Source: Gemmatimonadota bacterium (GTDB lineage Bacteria; Gemmatimonadota; Gemmatimonadetes; Gemmatimonadales; Gemmatimonadaceae). From it: 64,000 nt of DNA. Below, in pieces: positions 8,307 to 17,831 of this stretch. The stretch's first letter is position 1, and each line of letters opens with the position of its first letter. The position numbers were made by a program, and so were the translations under genes. The DNA lies in the NCBI GenBank assembly GCA_026387915.1, contig JAPLKS010000011.1, positions 1 through 64,000 of the forward strand, in the 5' to 3' direction. The notes under the pieces are model-generated. The model was not told the DNA's origin, ran no database searches, and saw nothing but the letters and a program-made list of their open reading frames with translations.

Positions 8307-9319
8307 GCGCGGCTACCGTCAGCGGGAGTGGCCGGTGCGGCGGCCCGCACGTTGGTGCCGCCCCCCTCTCGTTCATACGCTTTGACAATTTCCCGAACCA
8401 AGCGATGACGGATCACGTCCGTCTCGGTCAGATAGTGGAACGCGATGCCGTCTATCCCCTGCAGCACACGCTCCACCTGCAACAGTCCGCTCTCTTCGCG
8501 CTTGGGTAAATCCACCTGCGTTTTGTCGCCCGTGATCACCGCGCGGGAGTTCACGCCCATGCGCGTGAGGAACATCTTCATTTGCGCATTCGTGGCATTT
8601 TGCGCTTCGTCGAGAATCACGAATGCATCTGAGAGTGTGCGGCCGCGCATATAGGCCAGCGGCGCAATTTCAATCACGCGCGTCTCGAGCGCTTTCTGCA
8701 CACGCTCGGGGGGCATCATGTCTTCGAGTGCGTCGTAGAGAGGACGCAGATACGGATCCACCTTGGCCTGCATATCGCCGGGGAGAAAGCCGAGCGACTC
8801 GCCGGCTTCGACGGCGGGGCGCGCCAGCACAATGCGCTTGACCCGCTTGCGCGAAAGCGCGTCCACCGCCGCCGCCACGGCGAGATATGTCTTGCCGGTG
8901 CCCGCTGGACCGATGCCCACGACGATATCGTTGTCTGCAATCGCCTGCAGGTACGCGGCCTGTCCCGCCGTCTTCGGCTGAATGACCTTTCGCACCCCAG
9001 GGAGAACGAGACGCGTACCGGACTCCGCGGCTCCGCCCTCCATCGAGTACCGCAGCACGTCATCTGGCTCGAGCACGCGCTGTTTCTTGGCCGCGTCAAT
9101 CATACGCTGCGCCACAACAGAGGCCTTATCAAGCACGTCCGCCGCGCCAACAAGCGCCATTGCGTCACCGCGCAGCGTCACGCGCACGGGAAACAACTTC
9201 TGCAGTTCCACCAGATTACTGTCGGCTACACCGGCGAGCGTGAGTAAATCCGCCCCTTCGGTGGAGAGTCGCAGCGTCACCGGTTCCGGCACCGCGCCGG
9301 CAAACGCGCCATCACCCAT
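8303..9319 (-). CDS. phoH: PhoH-family ATPase (YbeZ type)
   Basis: 338 residues from ATG 9319, sharing one base with the aspS stop. A short N-terminal KH-like region (ESVALRLST-type, here VTLRLSTEGADLLTLAG) precedes the PhoH NTPase domain with Walker A GPAGTGKT, the ARPAVEAGESLGFLPGD stretch and Walker B FVILDEAQN. PhoL/YbeZ proteins act with YbeY in RNA metabolism. The immediate 4-base overlap with ybeY downstream supports this pairing. Confidence 0.93.
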   Translation of the reverse strand: MGDGAFAGAVPEPVTLRLSTEGADLLTLAGVADSNLVELQKLFPVRVTLRGDAMALVGAADVLDKASVVAQRMIDAAKKQRVLEPDDVLRYSMEGGAAESGTRLVLPGVRKVIQPKTAGQAAYLQAIADNDIVVGIGPAGTGKTYLAVAAAVDALSRKRVKRIVLARPAVEAGESLGFLPGDMQAKVDPYLRPLYDALEDMMPPERVQKALETRVIEIAPLAYMRGRTLSDAFVILDEAQNATNAQMKMFLTRMGVNSRAVITGDKTQVDLPKREESGLLQVERVLQGIDGIAFHYLTETDVIRHRLVREIVKAYEREGGGTNVRAAAPATPADGSRA

Positions 9320-11106
9320 TAGTTCACGTCTGGGCGAATGTGCAACTGCCGCAGATCTTCGGCGGGCACAACTGTCGGCGCGCCTTCAAAGAGCGCGCGA
9401 GCGGCGGTTGTTTTGGGGAAGGCAATCACGTCGCGGAGCGACGTTGCGCCCGAGAGCAGCATCGCGATGCGGTCAAAACCAAAGGCGATGCCGCCATGCG
9501 GCGGCGCACCCGCGCGAAGCCCTTCGAGCAGGAATCCAAAACGGCGCTCCTGCTCCTCGACATCACCAATCCCCAACAACTCAAACATGCGCGACTGCAC
9601 CGCCGGGTCATGTGTGCGAATGCTACCGCCGCCGAGTTCGAGGCCGTTGAGCACCACGTCGTATGCGGTGGCGCGCCAGCGGTGTGGTTCATCGGGCCAA
9701 GCGGCCATGTCCTCCGCCTTGGGCGATGTAAACGGATGGTGCACCGCACCGAGCGTACCCGTCACAGGGTCACGCTCAAACATTGGGAAATCCGTCACAA
9801 TCAAGAACCGACGATCGCCTTCATGCACGAGTCCCAGCCGCTGCGCGCATTCCTGTCGCACGCGGTCCAGCGCCGGATTCGATACGTGATCCGGTGCGGC
9901 CACGAGCAACATCAACGCGCCATCCTCGAGCGGCAGGGCGGCCTCGGCTTCGGGCGTGAGGAACTTGGCGATGGGGCCGTCGAACTTCCCTTCGGTCTTC
10001 TTGAGACGCAGCAACCCACCGGCGCCGGCTCCCTTGGCCAACGCTTCGAGTTCGTCCACCTGCTTCCGGCTCCACGCGCCGGCGCCCGGCAACACAATCC
10101 CGCGCACGCGACCGCCCGCGGCCAGCGCAGACGTCGTGATCCCAAAGTCGAGGCCGCGGAACACGTCGCTGCAGTCGCGAATCTCGAGACCGTAGCGCAG
10201 ATCGGGGCGATCGCTCCCATACCGCTCCATCGCGTCCGCGTACGTCATGCGCTCGAAATGCTCAGGCGCGTCAGCACCGCCCTCACGCCAGAGCGAGCCG
10301 ATCAAGCTTTCGGCGAGTGCGAGGATGTCTTCCTGCCCCACGAAGCTCGCTTCAATGTCAATCTGCGTGAACTCTGGCTGACGATCGGCGCGCAGATCTT
10401 CGTCGCGGAAGCACCGCGCAATCTGAAAGTACCGATCGAAACCGCACACCATAAACAGCTGCTTGTAAATCTGTGGCGACTGCGGCAACGCATAGAACTC
10501 ACCGGGATGCACACGACTCGGCACCAAGTAATCGCGTGCGCCTTCGGGCGTCGGCTTGGTGAGGATCGGCGTTTCGAGTTCGAGGTACCCGCGGTCGCTG
10601 AGAAAGCGGCGCGTCACCTGCAACAGACGATGCCGCAGGACGAGGGCGGCCTGCAGCTCCGGACGGCGCAAGTCGAGATATCGGTGCCGGAGTCGCAGCT
10701 CTTCGGCGGGCAACTTCTCGCCCTTGCCACGTGCCACCGGAATCGCGGGCGTCACAGCCGGACTCAAGACGCGCAGCGACACCGCGTGCACTTCAATCTC
10801 GCCCGTGTCCATATCGGCATTTCGAGTTTCGGCGGTTCGCGCGACCACCGTGCCTTCAATCAGTACCACGCTCTCAACGCCTACTGCAGCCGCCGCAGCA
10901 ATGGCCTCCGGAGCCGCCCACGCGGGACCGAACGACAACTGCACTAACCCGCCGCGATCGCGCAGGTCGAGAAAGACGATGCCGCCAAGATTGCGCGAGC
11001 GATGCACCCAGCCACCGAGCGTGACACGTGCGCCAGCATCACCCGCGCGCAACGCGCCGGCGAGGTGAGAACGGATAGAAGTTGAGAGCATCGAAGATTC
11101 AGTCAC
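9319..11106 (-). CDS. aspS: Aspartyl-tRNA synthetase
   Basis: 595 residues. This class II synthetase charges tRNA with aspartate. The OB-fold anticodon domain (GWVHRSRNLGGIVFLDLRDRGG) is followed by class II motif 2 (FRDEDLRADRQPEFTQID), a bacterial GAD insertion domain and motif 3 (GIAFGFDRIAMLL). Length fits the bacterial type. The GTG at 11106 overlaps the vanZ stop; ATG 11091 five codons on is an equally possible start, and neither has a clear ribosome binding site. Whether it also mischarges tRNA-Asn cannot be judged here. Confidence 0.95.
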   Translation of the reverse strand: MTESSMLSTSIRSHLAGALRAGDAGARVTLGGWVHRSRNLGGIVFLDLRDRGGLVQLSFGPAWAAPEAIAAAAAVGVESVVLIEGTVVARTAETRNADMDTGEIEVHAVSLRVLSPAVTPAIPVARGKGEKLPAEELRLRHRYLDLRRPELQAALVLRHRLLQVTRRFLSDRGYLELETPILTKPTPEGARDYLVPSRVHPGEFYALPQSPQIYKQLFMVCGFDRYFQIARCFRDEDLRADRQPEFTQIDIEASFVGQEDILALAESLIGSLWREGGADAPEHFERMTYADAMERYGSDRPDLRYGLEIRDCSDVFRGLDFGITTSALAAGGRVRGIVLPGAGAWSRKQVDELEALAKGAGAGGLLRLKKTEGKFDGPIAKFLTPEAEAALPLEDGALMLLVAAPDHVSNPALDRVRQECAQRLGLVHEGDRRFLIVTDFPMFERDPVTGTLGAVHHPFTSPKAEDMAAWPDEPHRWRATAYDVVLNGLELGGGSIRTHDPAVQSRMFELLGIGDVEEQERRFGFLLEGLRAGAPPHGGIAFGFDRIAMLLSGATSLRDVIAFPKTTAARALFEGAPTVVPAEDLRQLHIRPDVN

Positions 11107-11495
11107 GAGGAGGTATTCCGGCGCGCCACCGCAACACCGGCGCTGAGAGTGAGAAGCCCGACGCCGGCGATGCCGCCGAGGCTATCGGCCAGCCAGTCGC
11201 CAAACTCCATCGACCGGCCGGGAATAAAGAGCTGATGCCATTCATCGAGCGCGCCAAAGACGGACACGCCCACCATCGTCGAGAGCAGCATGGTCAGTAG
11301 GGTGCGAGGTGTGGGCGACTGCCGCACCGCACGCGCTACCCAAAAACCAAGCATCAAGTACATCATAAAGTGCGCTACTTTGTCCGACTCCGACGGCAGT
11401 TGATCCATCGCCGGCGGATTCGGCCACGAGGTGAGCACTTCAATACCCAAGGCCCATACGACGGCCGGGAGCCACCGACGCCAACGTTCGCTCAC
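11103..11495 (-). CDS. VanZ-like family membrane protein
   Basis: 130 residues with about four hydrophobic segments. The VanZ-like signature is clear: SDKVAHFMMYLMLGF near the middle and DEWHQLFIPGRS followed by DWLADSLGG. The family is named after the teicoplanin-resistance protein, but most members have no assigned function. It sits between an EIIA-like gene (four-base overlap upstream) and aspS (GTGA overlap downstream), so it is probably co-transcribed with both. Confidence 0.85.
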   Translation of the reverse strand: MSERWRRWLPAVVWALGIEVLTSWPNPPAMDQLPSESDKVAHFMMYLMLGFWVARAVRQSPTPRTLLTMLLSTMVGVSVFGALDEWHQLFIPGRSMEFGDWLADSLGGIAGVGLLTLSAGVAVARRNTSS

Positions 11496-11947
11496 GCGGC
11501 CTCCGCCTGCCGAACCACCGCGAGAAACGCTTCGGCTGAGTTCGACGCGAGCAATGCCGCGCGCGACTCCGGCCGATGCATAAGCCGCGCGATGCGCGCG
11601 AGCACTTTGATGTGCTGACTGCTCGAGTCCAACGGGGTCAACACCAAAAACACAACCTCGACCGGCGCATGGTCCGGCGCCACATAATCGCGCACCACAT
11701 GCACCAGCCCCGCGGATACGCGAAGTTCACGCACGAGATCAGTCCTCCCGTGGGGAACTGCCAAGCCGCCGCCCATGGCGGTGCTGACTTGCGCCTCGCG
11801 CTCCTCAACGGCCGCCACGATCAAATCCAAGGTTTCGGGGGCGACATCCGGCACCGCGAGACGCGTCAGTTCGCGGAGCAGGTCGGCCTTGGAATGGCTG
11901 CCGAGCGGAACGCGGACGCGTTCCGTCGTGAGCAGCTCGCTGAGCAC
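11492..11947 (-). CDS. PTS EIIA-like regulatory protein (fructose/nitrogen type)
   Basis: 151 residues from GTG 11947. That start has GGGAG eight bases upstream; the open frame continues further only through the upstream intergenic DNA and the antisense of the next gene. The EIIA type-2 fold is recognised by STAMGGGLAVPHGRTD, with the phospho-accepting histidine in VPHGR, and by VVFLVLTPLDSSSQHIKVLARIARLM. No other PTS gene is near, so it is more likely a regulatory phospho-carrier than a sugar transporter component. It seems to head the minus-strand operon that continues through vanZ and aspS. Confidence 0.85.
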   Translation of the reverse strand: MLSELLTTERVRVPLGSHSKADLLRELTRLAVPDVAPETLDLIVAAVEEREAQVSTAMGGGLAVPHGRTDLVRELRVSAGLVHVVRDYVAPDHAPVEVVFLVLTPLDSSSQHIKVLARIARLMHRPESRAALLASNSAEAFLAVVRQAEAA

Positions 11948-12013
11948 CAGTGAATCTCCCGGCGGAAGTGAGTTAAATATATGGGGCGCCGTCACTTGGT
12001 GGTAGTCAGCGGG

Positions 12014-12043
12014 TTGACCCGCCGCCCCGATACCGAATAGCTT
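12014..12043 (+). promoter_or_regulatory. Candidate promoter of the exported barrel-rlmN unit
   Basis: TTGACC (12014-12019) is followed after 18 bases by TAGCTT (12038-12043). The ATG at 12051 begins seven bases after the -10 element and has no Shine-Dalgarno sequence, so the transcript may start at or very near the start codon. The TTGACC lies in a short inverted repeat (GCGGGTTGACCCGC). This is a pattern match only. Confidence 0.35.
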
Positions 12044-12050
12044 CAACTGT

Positions 12051-12950
12051 ATGTGGCGCAACGTGTTTGCCGTGCTGGTTTGCGTCCCGCTCTGCGCCGC
12101 CGCCCAAGGTGGCAATGTGCCGGGACGTGACCTGCTCACATTCCCCGTGACCCTCGTCGTTGAGTCGCCGGCAACAGGCGACGCGAGCGGCGTGGGGATC
12201 TGGAATCCGGCGCTGGCGCTCCTCCCAACCGGCAGCCGATGGCGCCTGGCGGCCGGGGCAATGACCGCGCCGACCGACGCCTCGATCAACGCGCAGTACG
12301 GTGGTATCTCGCGCAGTTGGCTGGGCACCACGATGAGCGTGTCGGTGCTCCGATCCTCGGTGGGCCGTCTGCTGCGCACGGATAGTGATCCGCTGAGCCT
12401 CGGTGAAGAGGTACCGTATCAGACCGTACTGCTCACGGCTGGCCTCTCTCGACGGCTGGCGCCGCACGTGGTGGGCGGGATTGCGGTGCACGCTCGGAGC
12501 GGGTTACTCGACGGATTCAGCCGGAGTGCAAACTCGCTCGATGCCGGCGTGTTGCTTGACCATCTCACGCCGTTGGACCTCAATGTGGGCGCCTCAACCT
12601 TCCTTCACACCACGTGGACGGGGGCTGGGCGTGAAATCGCGTCTGTATTGCTCGGCGCAGACGGTCGCGTGTTCGGCACAGACTCGGTGCACACGGTGCG
12701 CGCCGGCTATTCGTACCAACGCGCCGTGGGGCTGTACAGCGAGCAGTTCGCGTACGGCGCCGGCCGATGGAGTATGTTCGAGTTACGGGGAGGCACGGTG
12801 CGGACTGACATCTATGGTCAGACGAACTGGCGCCTCCGACTTGGCCTTGTGGCGCGTTACGGCGGCTACACGGTCGGCGTTGCCCGTGAGGAAACGCCAA
12901 ACGGTTTTGCACCGTCCTATCAGTTCACGCTTAGCACCCTACTGCCATGA
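12051..12950 (+). CDS. Exported protein, probable outer-membrane beta-barrel
   Basis: 299 residues with a signal peptide (VFAVLVCVPLCAAAQ). The mature part consists of alternating, aromatic-ended beta strands (e.g. FELRGGTVRTDIYG, LRLGLVARYGGYTVGVA) and resembles the PorV/PorQ-like barrels that Gram-negative bacteria carry as channel or assembly proteins. SGVGIWNPALALLP near the N-terminus is reminiscent of that group. I do not recognise a specific family. Its stop overlaps the rlmN start (ATGA), so the two are translationally coupled. No Shine-Dalgarno precedes the ATG. Confidence 0.65.
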   Translation: MWRNVFAVLVCVPLCAAAQGGNVPGRDLLTFPVTLVVESPATGDASGVGIWNPALALLPTGSRWRLAAGAMTAPTDASINAQYGGISRSWLGTTMSVSVLRSSVGRLLRTDSDPLSLGEEVPYQTVLLTAGLSRRLAPHVVGGIAVHARSGLLDGFSRSANSLDAGVLLDHLTPLDLNVGASTFLHTTWTGAGREIASVLLGADGRVFGTDSVHTVRAGYSYQRAVGLYSEQFAYGAGRWSMFELRGGTVRTDIYGQTNWRLRLGLVARYGGYTVGVAREETPNGFAPSYQFTLSTLLP

Positions 12951-14029
12951 CCACGCCCGTGAATCTGCTCGATCTCACGCCGGCGGCGGCGGAGCAGACG
13001 CTCCGTGCATTTGCCGAGTCGTGCGGCGTCGGTGCCTACCGCGGCAGTCAGGCGGCACGCCATCTATGGCAAGCGCCGGTCGCGGGGTTCGCGGACATGA
13101 CGGTGTTACCGGCGGACTTTCGCGCGCAGCTTGCCGAACATTTTTCGCTTCCCCGCCCTGAGTTGGTGGCGCAACAGGTATCTACCGACGGCACGCGCAA
13201 GTTTCTCTTCCGGATGCATGATGGGCAGACGGTCGAGACCGTGGCGATTCCTGACGACGAACGGATGACCTTTTGCATCTCGTCGCAGGCGGGGTGTCCG
13301 TTGCAATGTGCGTTTTGCGCCACCGGCGCGATGGGCTTTGCGCGGAACCTCACGCCATCGGAAATCGCTGGGCAGGTGCGCGAACTCGCGCTGCTGGATC
13401 CGCCGCTCCGTGCTACGAACATCGTGTTTATGGGAATGGGCGAGCCGCTGATGAACTGGCCCGCGGTAGACGTCGTGCTCACCACGCTCAACCATCCCAA
13501 TGGCATGGGGATTGGCGCGCGGCATATCACGATTTCGACCGTTGGTTGGTTGCCGGGCATTCAAGCGCTCGCGCGTCGCCCTGAGCAGTTCCGGCTCGCC
13601 ATTTCGGTGCACGCGCCCACGGATGAGTTGCGCGCCACGCTCATGCCGGTGAACACCAAGTTTCCGCTCGACGAGGTCATTGCGGCGGCGGGAGACTTCG
13701 ACCGGCGCGTGACCTTCGAGTACGTGATGCTCGGCGGCGTCAACGACCAGCCCGAGCATGCACGTCAACTCGCGGCGTTGGCGAAGCGGTGCAAGGCGTT
13801 TGTGAATCTCATTCCGCTTCACCCCGGCGGCACGATGGGGTTTGTCCCCACCTCACGCGACGACATTGGAACCTTCGCGCGGATGATGCGCAAAGCCGGC
13901 GTGGAAGTCGCGGTGCGGAAGAGTCGCGGCCTCGACATCGCGGCCGCTTGCGGGCAGCTACGGGTGGAACGGCTCGCTCGGCAACGCCCAGCGCTTGCCA
14001 ATGAGAATCGTGAGGTCGAGATACCGTGA
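12947..14029 (+). CDS. rlmN: 23S rRNA/tRNA adenine-C2 methyltransferase RlmN
   Basis: 360 residues. This radical-SAM enzyme methylates A2503 of 23S rRNA and A37 of some tRNAs. The [4Fe-4S] ligands are in CPLQCAFC, the SAM-binding stretch NIVFMGMGEPLMNW follows, and the resolving cysteine is in IAAACGQL near the C-terminus. Length is usual. The C-terminal codons overlap the 3' end of the converging LytR_C gene by 72 bases. Confidence 0.95.
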   Translation: MTTPVNLLDLTPAAAEQTLRAFAESCGVGAYRGSQAARHLWQAPVAGFADMTVLPADFRAQLAEHFSLPRPELVAQQVSTDGTRKFLFRMHDGQTVETVAIPDDERMTFCISSQAGCPLQCAFCATGAMGFARNLTPSEIAGQVRELALLDPPLRATNIVFMGMGEPLMNWPAVDVVLTTLNHPNGMGIGARHITISTVGWLPGIQALARRPEQFRLAISVHAPTDELRATLMPVNTKFPLDEVIAAAGDFDRRVTFEYVMLGGVNDQPEHARQLAALAKRCKAFVNLIPLHPGGTMGFVPTSRDDIGTFARMMRKAGVEVAVRKSRGLDIAAACGQLRVERLARQRPALANENREVEIP

Positions 14030-14488
14030 GCTGTCGGGGCGCGACTCCGCTCGCGCCTCCCCCAAGGCTTTGACCGCGAGCGCCGCCCACTCGGGATGTC
14101 CGCTTCGGTCGAGGACGAGCGTCGAGTCCTGGCGCTCAGAGGTCGTACCAAAGGACACGACGTCAAAGCCTGCGTCACGCAACGCAAACATCGCCTGACG
14201 CGCGAGGCCACGCGTGTCGGTGGCGTTGAGGACCTCCACTCGAACCCGCACGCTCTCGGGCACCACCCGTCGCACCGGAAGCGACCGCTTTGGCTCGGCG
14301 GCGGCACCGTCCGCTAGCGCGGTGTGCGCACTTCGGCGCCAGCCATAGTACCCCGCCCCGGCTACCAGCAGCGAGATCAGGATCCAGCGGCCGATGCGAC
14401 GCGGACGCCGTGGCGGAGCGGCTAACGAATCGAGTTCCACAACGCGACGGTTTGAGGGAAGAGCGATTTGCCTTCGCGCAGCGTCCAT
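13958..14488 (-). CDS. Membrane-anchored LytR_C-domain protein
   Basis: 176 residues with one membrane helix near residues 33-48 (WILISLLVAGAGYYGW), then an extracytoplasmic LytR_C domain (VRVEVLNATDTRGLARQAMFALRDAGFDVVSFG). The domain occurs next to LytR-CpsA-Psr proteins and alone; its function is undefined, possibly envelope-related. The start is unsure: ATG 14488 overlaps the YqeK-like gene by 67 bases, whereas GTG 14440 would overlap by 19. Its last 24 codons, including the stop, overlap rlmN on the other strand. Confidence 0.75.
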   Translation of the reverse strand: MDAARRQIALPSNRRVVELDSLAAPPRRPRRIGRWILISLLVAGAGYYGWRRSAHTALADGAAAEPKRSLPVRRVVPESVRVRVEVLNATDTRGLARQAMFALRDAGFDVVSFGTTSERQDSTLVLDRSGHPEWAALAVKALGEARAESRPDSSRYLDLTILIGKRWALPSEPFHP

Positions 14489-14973
14489 TCCATCCGCATG
14501 CGAACCACCTGACGAAACACGCCGTCAAAGTCGCGCGGCAGCAGCGTGGCGAGAAAGGCGCGATCGGCACGCATGAACCCTCGGCCCGGCTCAAGAAAGT
14601 CCGCCATAAAGAGCGCACGCCCCGCACGCCCCCAGGCGGGATTCCCTACCGTGTGCCATTCAATCGCCATCAACAACTCGCCCCGGGTCTCTCCCGCCTC
14701 ACGCAACAGCGCCGCGGCGGCAGGCCCGTGGAGTACGTTGACGGGCGCGTCCGCAAAGGCACTCTTCGAGGCGAGCGCGCGGAGTTCGTCGTCCGGCGCG
14801 TCGCGCAACGCGTCGTGCCATGCGCCAGCGTCGTGCCAGAGTTTCGCTTCGTCTGCATCGAGCGCCATCTCGCCAGCCCACGTGTCGATCAGCGCAGTCA
14901 CGCGCGCAATGTGAGCGCGGCGCTTATCGCCGACCTGCGCCCACGCCGGCAGCTTGAGCAGTGACTCAGGCAT
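14422..14973 (-). CDS. HD-domain phosphohydrolase, YqeK-like
   Basis: 183 residues. An HD-type metal site is visible: KRRAHIARVTALID (first His), HDAGAWHDALRD (HD) and EWHTVGNP further on, which is the arrangement in YqeK-type enzymes. These cleave diadenosine tetraphosphate and related nucleotides and often lie near rsfS and LytR_C genes, as the next gene here supports. The ATG shares one base with the stop of the chemoreceptor gene upstream. Confidence 0.75.
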   Translation of the reverse strand: MPESLLKLPAWAQVGDKRRAHIARVTALIDTWAGEMALDADEAKLWHDAGAWHDALRDAPDDELRALASKSAFADAPVNVLHGPAAAALLREAGETRGELLMAIEWHTVGNPAWGRAGRALFMADFLEPGRGFMRADRAFLATLLPRDFDGVFRQVVRMRMEWTLREGKSLFPQTVALWNSIR

Positions 14974-17057
14974 CAGACAACCGTGGTAATGCGCTGCGCG
15001 AGATCATTGAGATTCGTGACCACTTCACGGAGACCGCGAATCGCGCCCGCCAGTTCGCGCAGCGCACTCGCCTGCTCCGCGGCCGACGCATTGACCTGTT
15101 CGGCTCCCACACGATTGCGGTCAGAAATCTCAGATACGCGGGCGACGCGATCCAATAACACGGCGAACTCCCGCTGCTGGTCTTCGGCGGTAACGACAAT
15201 GCGCTGCGCGCGGGCCGCGCTGTGCTCAGTGCCCGACACGATGCCCTTGAGTGCGCTGCTCGAGCCGGCAGAGAGCTGTTCGACGTCCGCCACGAGCAGT
15301 TCGCCATGGGCCATCTGCTCGCCTACCAAGCGCATCTGTTTACCGAAGTGCGTCAGCAAATCGGCGGCCTCATCGCTGGCTCGCCGGCTCTCCTCAGCGA
15401 GCGCGCGCACTTCTTCGGCGACCACGGCAAAGCCGCGTCCTTCGGCCCCTGCGCGGGCGGCCTCGATGGCCGCGTTGAGGGCGAGCAGGTTGGTTTGATC
15501 CGCGATCTGCGAGATCACCGCAATGAACTCCGTAATGCGCGTGGTGGTCGAGGTGAGCGCGCCAATCTGCCGCGCACTCTCTCCCACAAAGTTCTTGGCG
15601 CCTACCAGTCGTTCAATAGCGGTGCCAATCTGCGCCTCGCTACGCGACGCGGTGTCGGTGGCGCTACGACTCGCTTCCGACGCATCCCGCGCATCGGTCA
15701 CCACGCGCCCCGTGGCCTCAAGCATTTGCTGCGACATCTCAAGACTGGAGCGCACCTGCTGCGACTCTTCTGCAATGCCGCGCGAAATCCCGGAGACTGT
15801 CTCCGCCACGTACTCACCGCCAATCCGCAACGTCTGCGCGGATTCTGTGAGCGTCTCCAGCTCGACCTGCAAACGGGAGACTGTGTCGAGCAGCGGCCCG
15901 CGCAGATCGTAGATATGCAGGGTGGTCGCCAACTGATTGGCAAAGCGCCGCACCAGCATCGCTTCCTTTGCGCCATAGGCAGCCGGCTTGTGGTGCTCGA
16001 GTTCCAGAATGCCCACCGTTCGCTCGCCGAACCGAAGTGGCACGGCCAACGCGGATCTCGCCTCCGGCCTCGGCCGCTCCACGCGCGAATCACGCGTCGC
16101 ATCCGACACAATGACCGGCGCGGCCGCCTCTACGGCGAGTGCCCGCAGTCGCTCGCCGTCATGCGCGGCCGGCTCTGGCACGTCGAGCAAACCCACGCCG
16201 CCGCGGTACGCCACGAGCACACGCCCATCCACCACACGACTAATGCGCAGCGAGGTCCAGTCCACCAGCCGGTGCGCGAGTGCTTCAATACGCCGGATGG
16301 CTTCGGCAAGCCCTCGATCGCTGGCGACCACCTGCTCCATGGCGAGAATCGTATTCAGTTCTTCCGCAGCAATCGACTCTTCAATGATGCGTCGGAGTAA
16401 CAGTCCCGCGAACAGCATTACCATCGCAACGATGGCGGTTCCCATCCAGCCGAGGATTTGGAGCGCCGTCACGAGGACGGCAACCACGGTGGCGCCGGCA
16501 CCGTAGGTCAGCACCTCATAACGGAGAATGAGGTTGCGCTCTTCGGGCAGCAGCTTGCCGCGCAACACGAGAGTAAAGTAGAGGAGGCCACGACTCACCA
16601 AGAAATGCATGAGCAGGTAGAGCACCATCGCCGGAATGAAATCCGCGCCGGCGGAGGCTCCCTCGGGTAAGCCGAGCGAATGCGCGATCCACGCGAAGAA
16701 TCCATACGAGACGAAGAGTGCGAGCGTCTCGCGCCCCGCATTGATCCACGCCGTCTCAAATAGCTTGTGGAGCAGCAACCAGTCGGAGAGCAATAGCCCG
16801 ACAAAGAGCGCAAACGCCGCGGTGGACGGTCCGACCACCAGCGATCCGCCCACGGCCACGATCATCAATAAGTTGAGCGCGCCGTACTTGGTGACCGGCA
16901 GTTGACTGCGCCGCAGTTCCCCCGACACGATGATGAGCGCCGCGAACGGCACCAGATGCGACGCCCACGAGGTATCGATCCAGGCAGCCACTAAGAGCAC
17001 GATCGTGCCGGCAATCGGCACCAATCGCGCCTGCAGGACGAGCAACCGCTCGATCAC
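14973..17057 (-). CDS. Membrane GAF-domain methyl-accepting chemotaxis-type receptor
   Basis: 694 residues. The first ~230 are an integral membrane domain with about seven hydrophobic segments and no large periplasmic loop, so it probably senses within the membrane. A GAF domain follows (about 250-390; [20 protein letters not shown]). The C-terminal third is an MCP signalling domain with the conserved hairpin tip [20 protein letters not shown] and flanking coiled coils. No CheR-binding pentapeptide is seen at the C-terminus and no che genes are nearby. The GTG start overlaps the trpA stop as GTGA, tying a receptor gene to the tryptophan operon. Confidence 0.85.
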   Translation of the reverse strand: MIERLLVLQARLVPIAGTIVLLVAAWIDTSWASHLVPFAALIIVSGELRRSQLPVTKYGALNLLMIVAVGGSLVVGPSTAAFALFVGLLLSDWLLLHKLFETAWINAGRETLALFVSYGFFAWIAHSLGLPEGASAGADFIPAMVLYLLMHFLVSRGLLYFTLVLRGKLLPEERNLILRYEVLTYGAGATVVAVLVTALQILGWMGTAIVAMVMLFAGLLLRRIIEESIAAEELNTILAMEQVVASDRGLAEAIRRIEALAHRLVDWTSLRISRVVDGRVLVAYRGGVGLLDVPEPAAHDGERLRALAVEAAAPVIVSDATRDSRVERPRPEARSALAVPLRFGERTVGILELEHHKPAAYGAKEAMLVRRFANQLATTLHIYDLRGPLLDTVSRLQVELETLTESAQTLRIGGEYVAETVSGISRGIAEESQQVRSSLEMSQQMLEATGRVVTDARDASEASRSATDTASRSEAQIGTAIERLVGAKNFVGESARQIGALTSTTTRITEFIAVISQIADQTNLLALNAAIEAARAGAEGRGFAVVAEEVRALAEESRRASDEAADLLTHFGKQMRLVGEQMAHGELLVADVEQLSAGSSSALKGIVSGTEHSAARAQRIVVTAEDQQREFAVLLDRVARVSEISDRNRVGAEQVNASAAEQASALRELAGAIRGLREVVTNLNDLAQRITTVV

Positions 17058-17830
17058 CTCGCCGGCCCTTCGTCGAGCGCGAGCCGCAGGGAGCGCACCA
17101 ACGCCACGGCATCATCCACACTGCGCTCCGCGGCCTGCACGATCGCACTGCCAACAATCACACCGTCGGCCACCGCGCCCACCGTGCGCGCATGCGCTGG
17201 AGTGGACACACCGAAGCCGACGCAAATGGGGAGCGAGCACACGGCGCGCAACTGTGCCACCGTGGCGGGAAGCGAATCGGGCATCGAATCCCGCACCCCC
17301 GTCACACCAAGCCGGCTAATCAGGTACACAAACCCTTTGCCGTGGCGCGCGATCTCCGCCATCCGACTCGCCGGCGTAGTGGGAGCCACCAGCCGAACGA
17401 AATCGAGCGGCCCCGCGCCGAACCACGCCTCGCGCTCCGCATCGGAGCCGACGGGCAAATCAGTCACCAGTACCCCGTGCGCACCAGCGTCGCGTGCGCG
17501 CTGCAGCACGTCGGCACCGGCGGACATGAGCGGATTGAGATACGAGAACAGCACCACGGGAATGGAGAGCTTGGCGTCCGCAATGAGCGAGAGCGCCCCA
17601 TCGAGCGTCATCCCACCGGCGAGCGCCAGTTGCGAGCTCCGCTGAATGATCGGGCCATCCGCCACGGGATCTGAAAAGGGAACGCCAACCTCGAGCACGT
17701 CGGCGCCGGCATCGGCCATCCCCTGCAGCAGCGCGATGCTGCGCGCGCGGTCAGGATGGCCAGCGGTGGCGTAACAGACGAGCGCACGGCGCCCAGCGGC
17801 GCGGAGCGCGTCGAACCGTTGAGTGATCAT
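17054..17830 (-). CDS. trpA: Tryptophan synthase alpha subunit
   Basis: 258 residues from ATG 17830; the open frame upstream is only antisense-like read-through of the HD-GYP gene. TrpA cleaves indole-3-glycerol phosphate to indole, which passes to TrpB. The catalytic glutamate is in [10 protein letters not shown] and the aspartate in DPVADGP; the phosphate loop is [10 protein letters not shown]. It follows the HD-GYP gene with a one-base gap, not trpB as is usual. Confidence 0.95.
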   Translation of the reverse strand: MITQRFDALRAAGRRALVCYATAGHPDRARSIALLQGMADAGADVLEVGVPFSDPVADGPIIQRSSQLALAGGMTLDGALSLIADAKLSIPVVLFSYLNPLMSAGADVLQRARDAGAHGVLVTDLPVGSDAEREAWFGAGPLDFVRLVAPTTPASRMAEIARHGKGFVYLISRLGVTGVRDSMPDSLPATVAQLRAVCSLPICVGFGVSTPAHARTVGAVADGVIVGSAIVQAAERSVDDAVALVRSLRLALDEGPAR

Positions 17831-17831
17831 C

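Noticed and set aside
9340-10947. 535-codon open frame antisense to aspS
   Set aside because: It mirrors aspS, which has complete class II motifs. It lacks a ribosome binding site and has an Arg/His/Gln-rich composition typical of antisense frames in GC-rich DNA.
12403-13161. 252-codon frame spanning the barrel gene and rlmN
   Set aside because: It is a shifted reading of two supported genes joined by an ATGA overlap.
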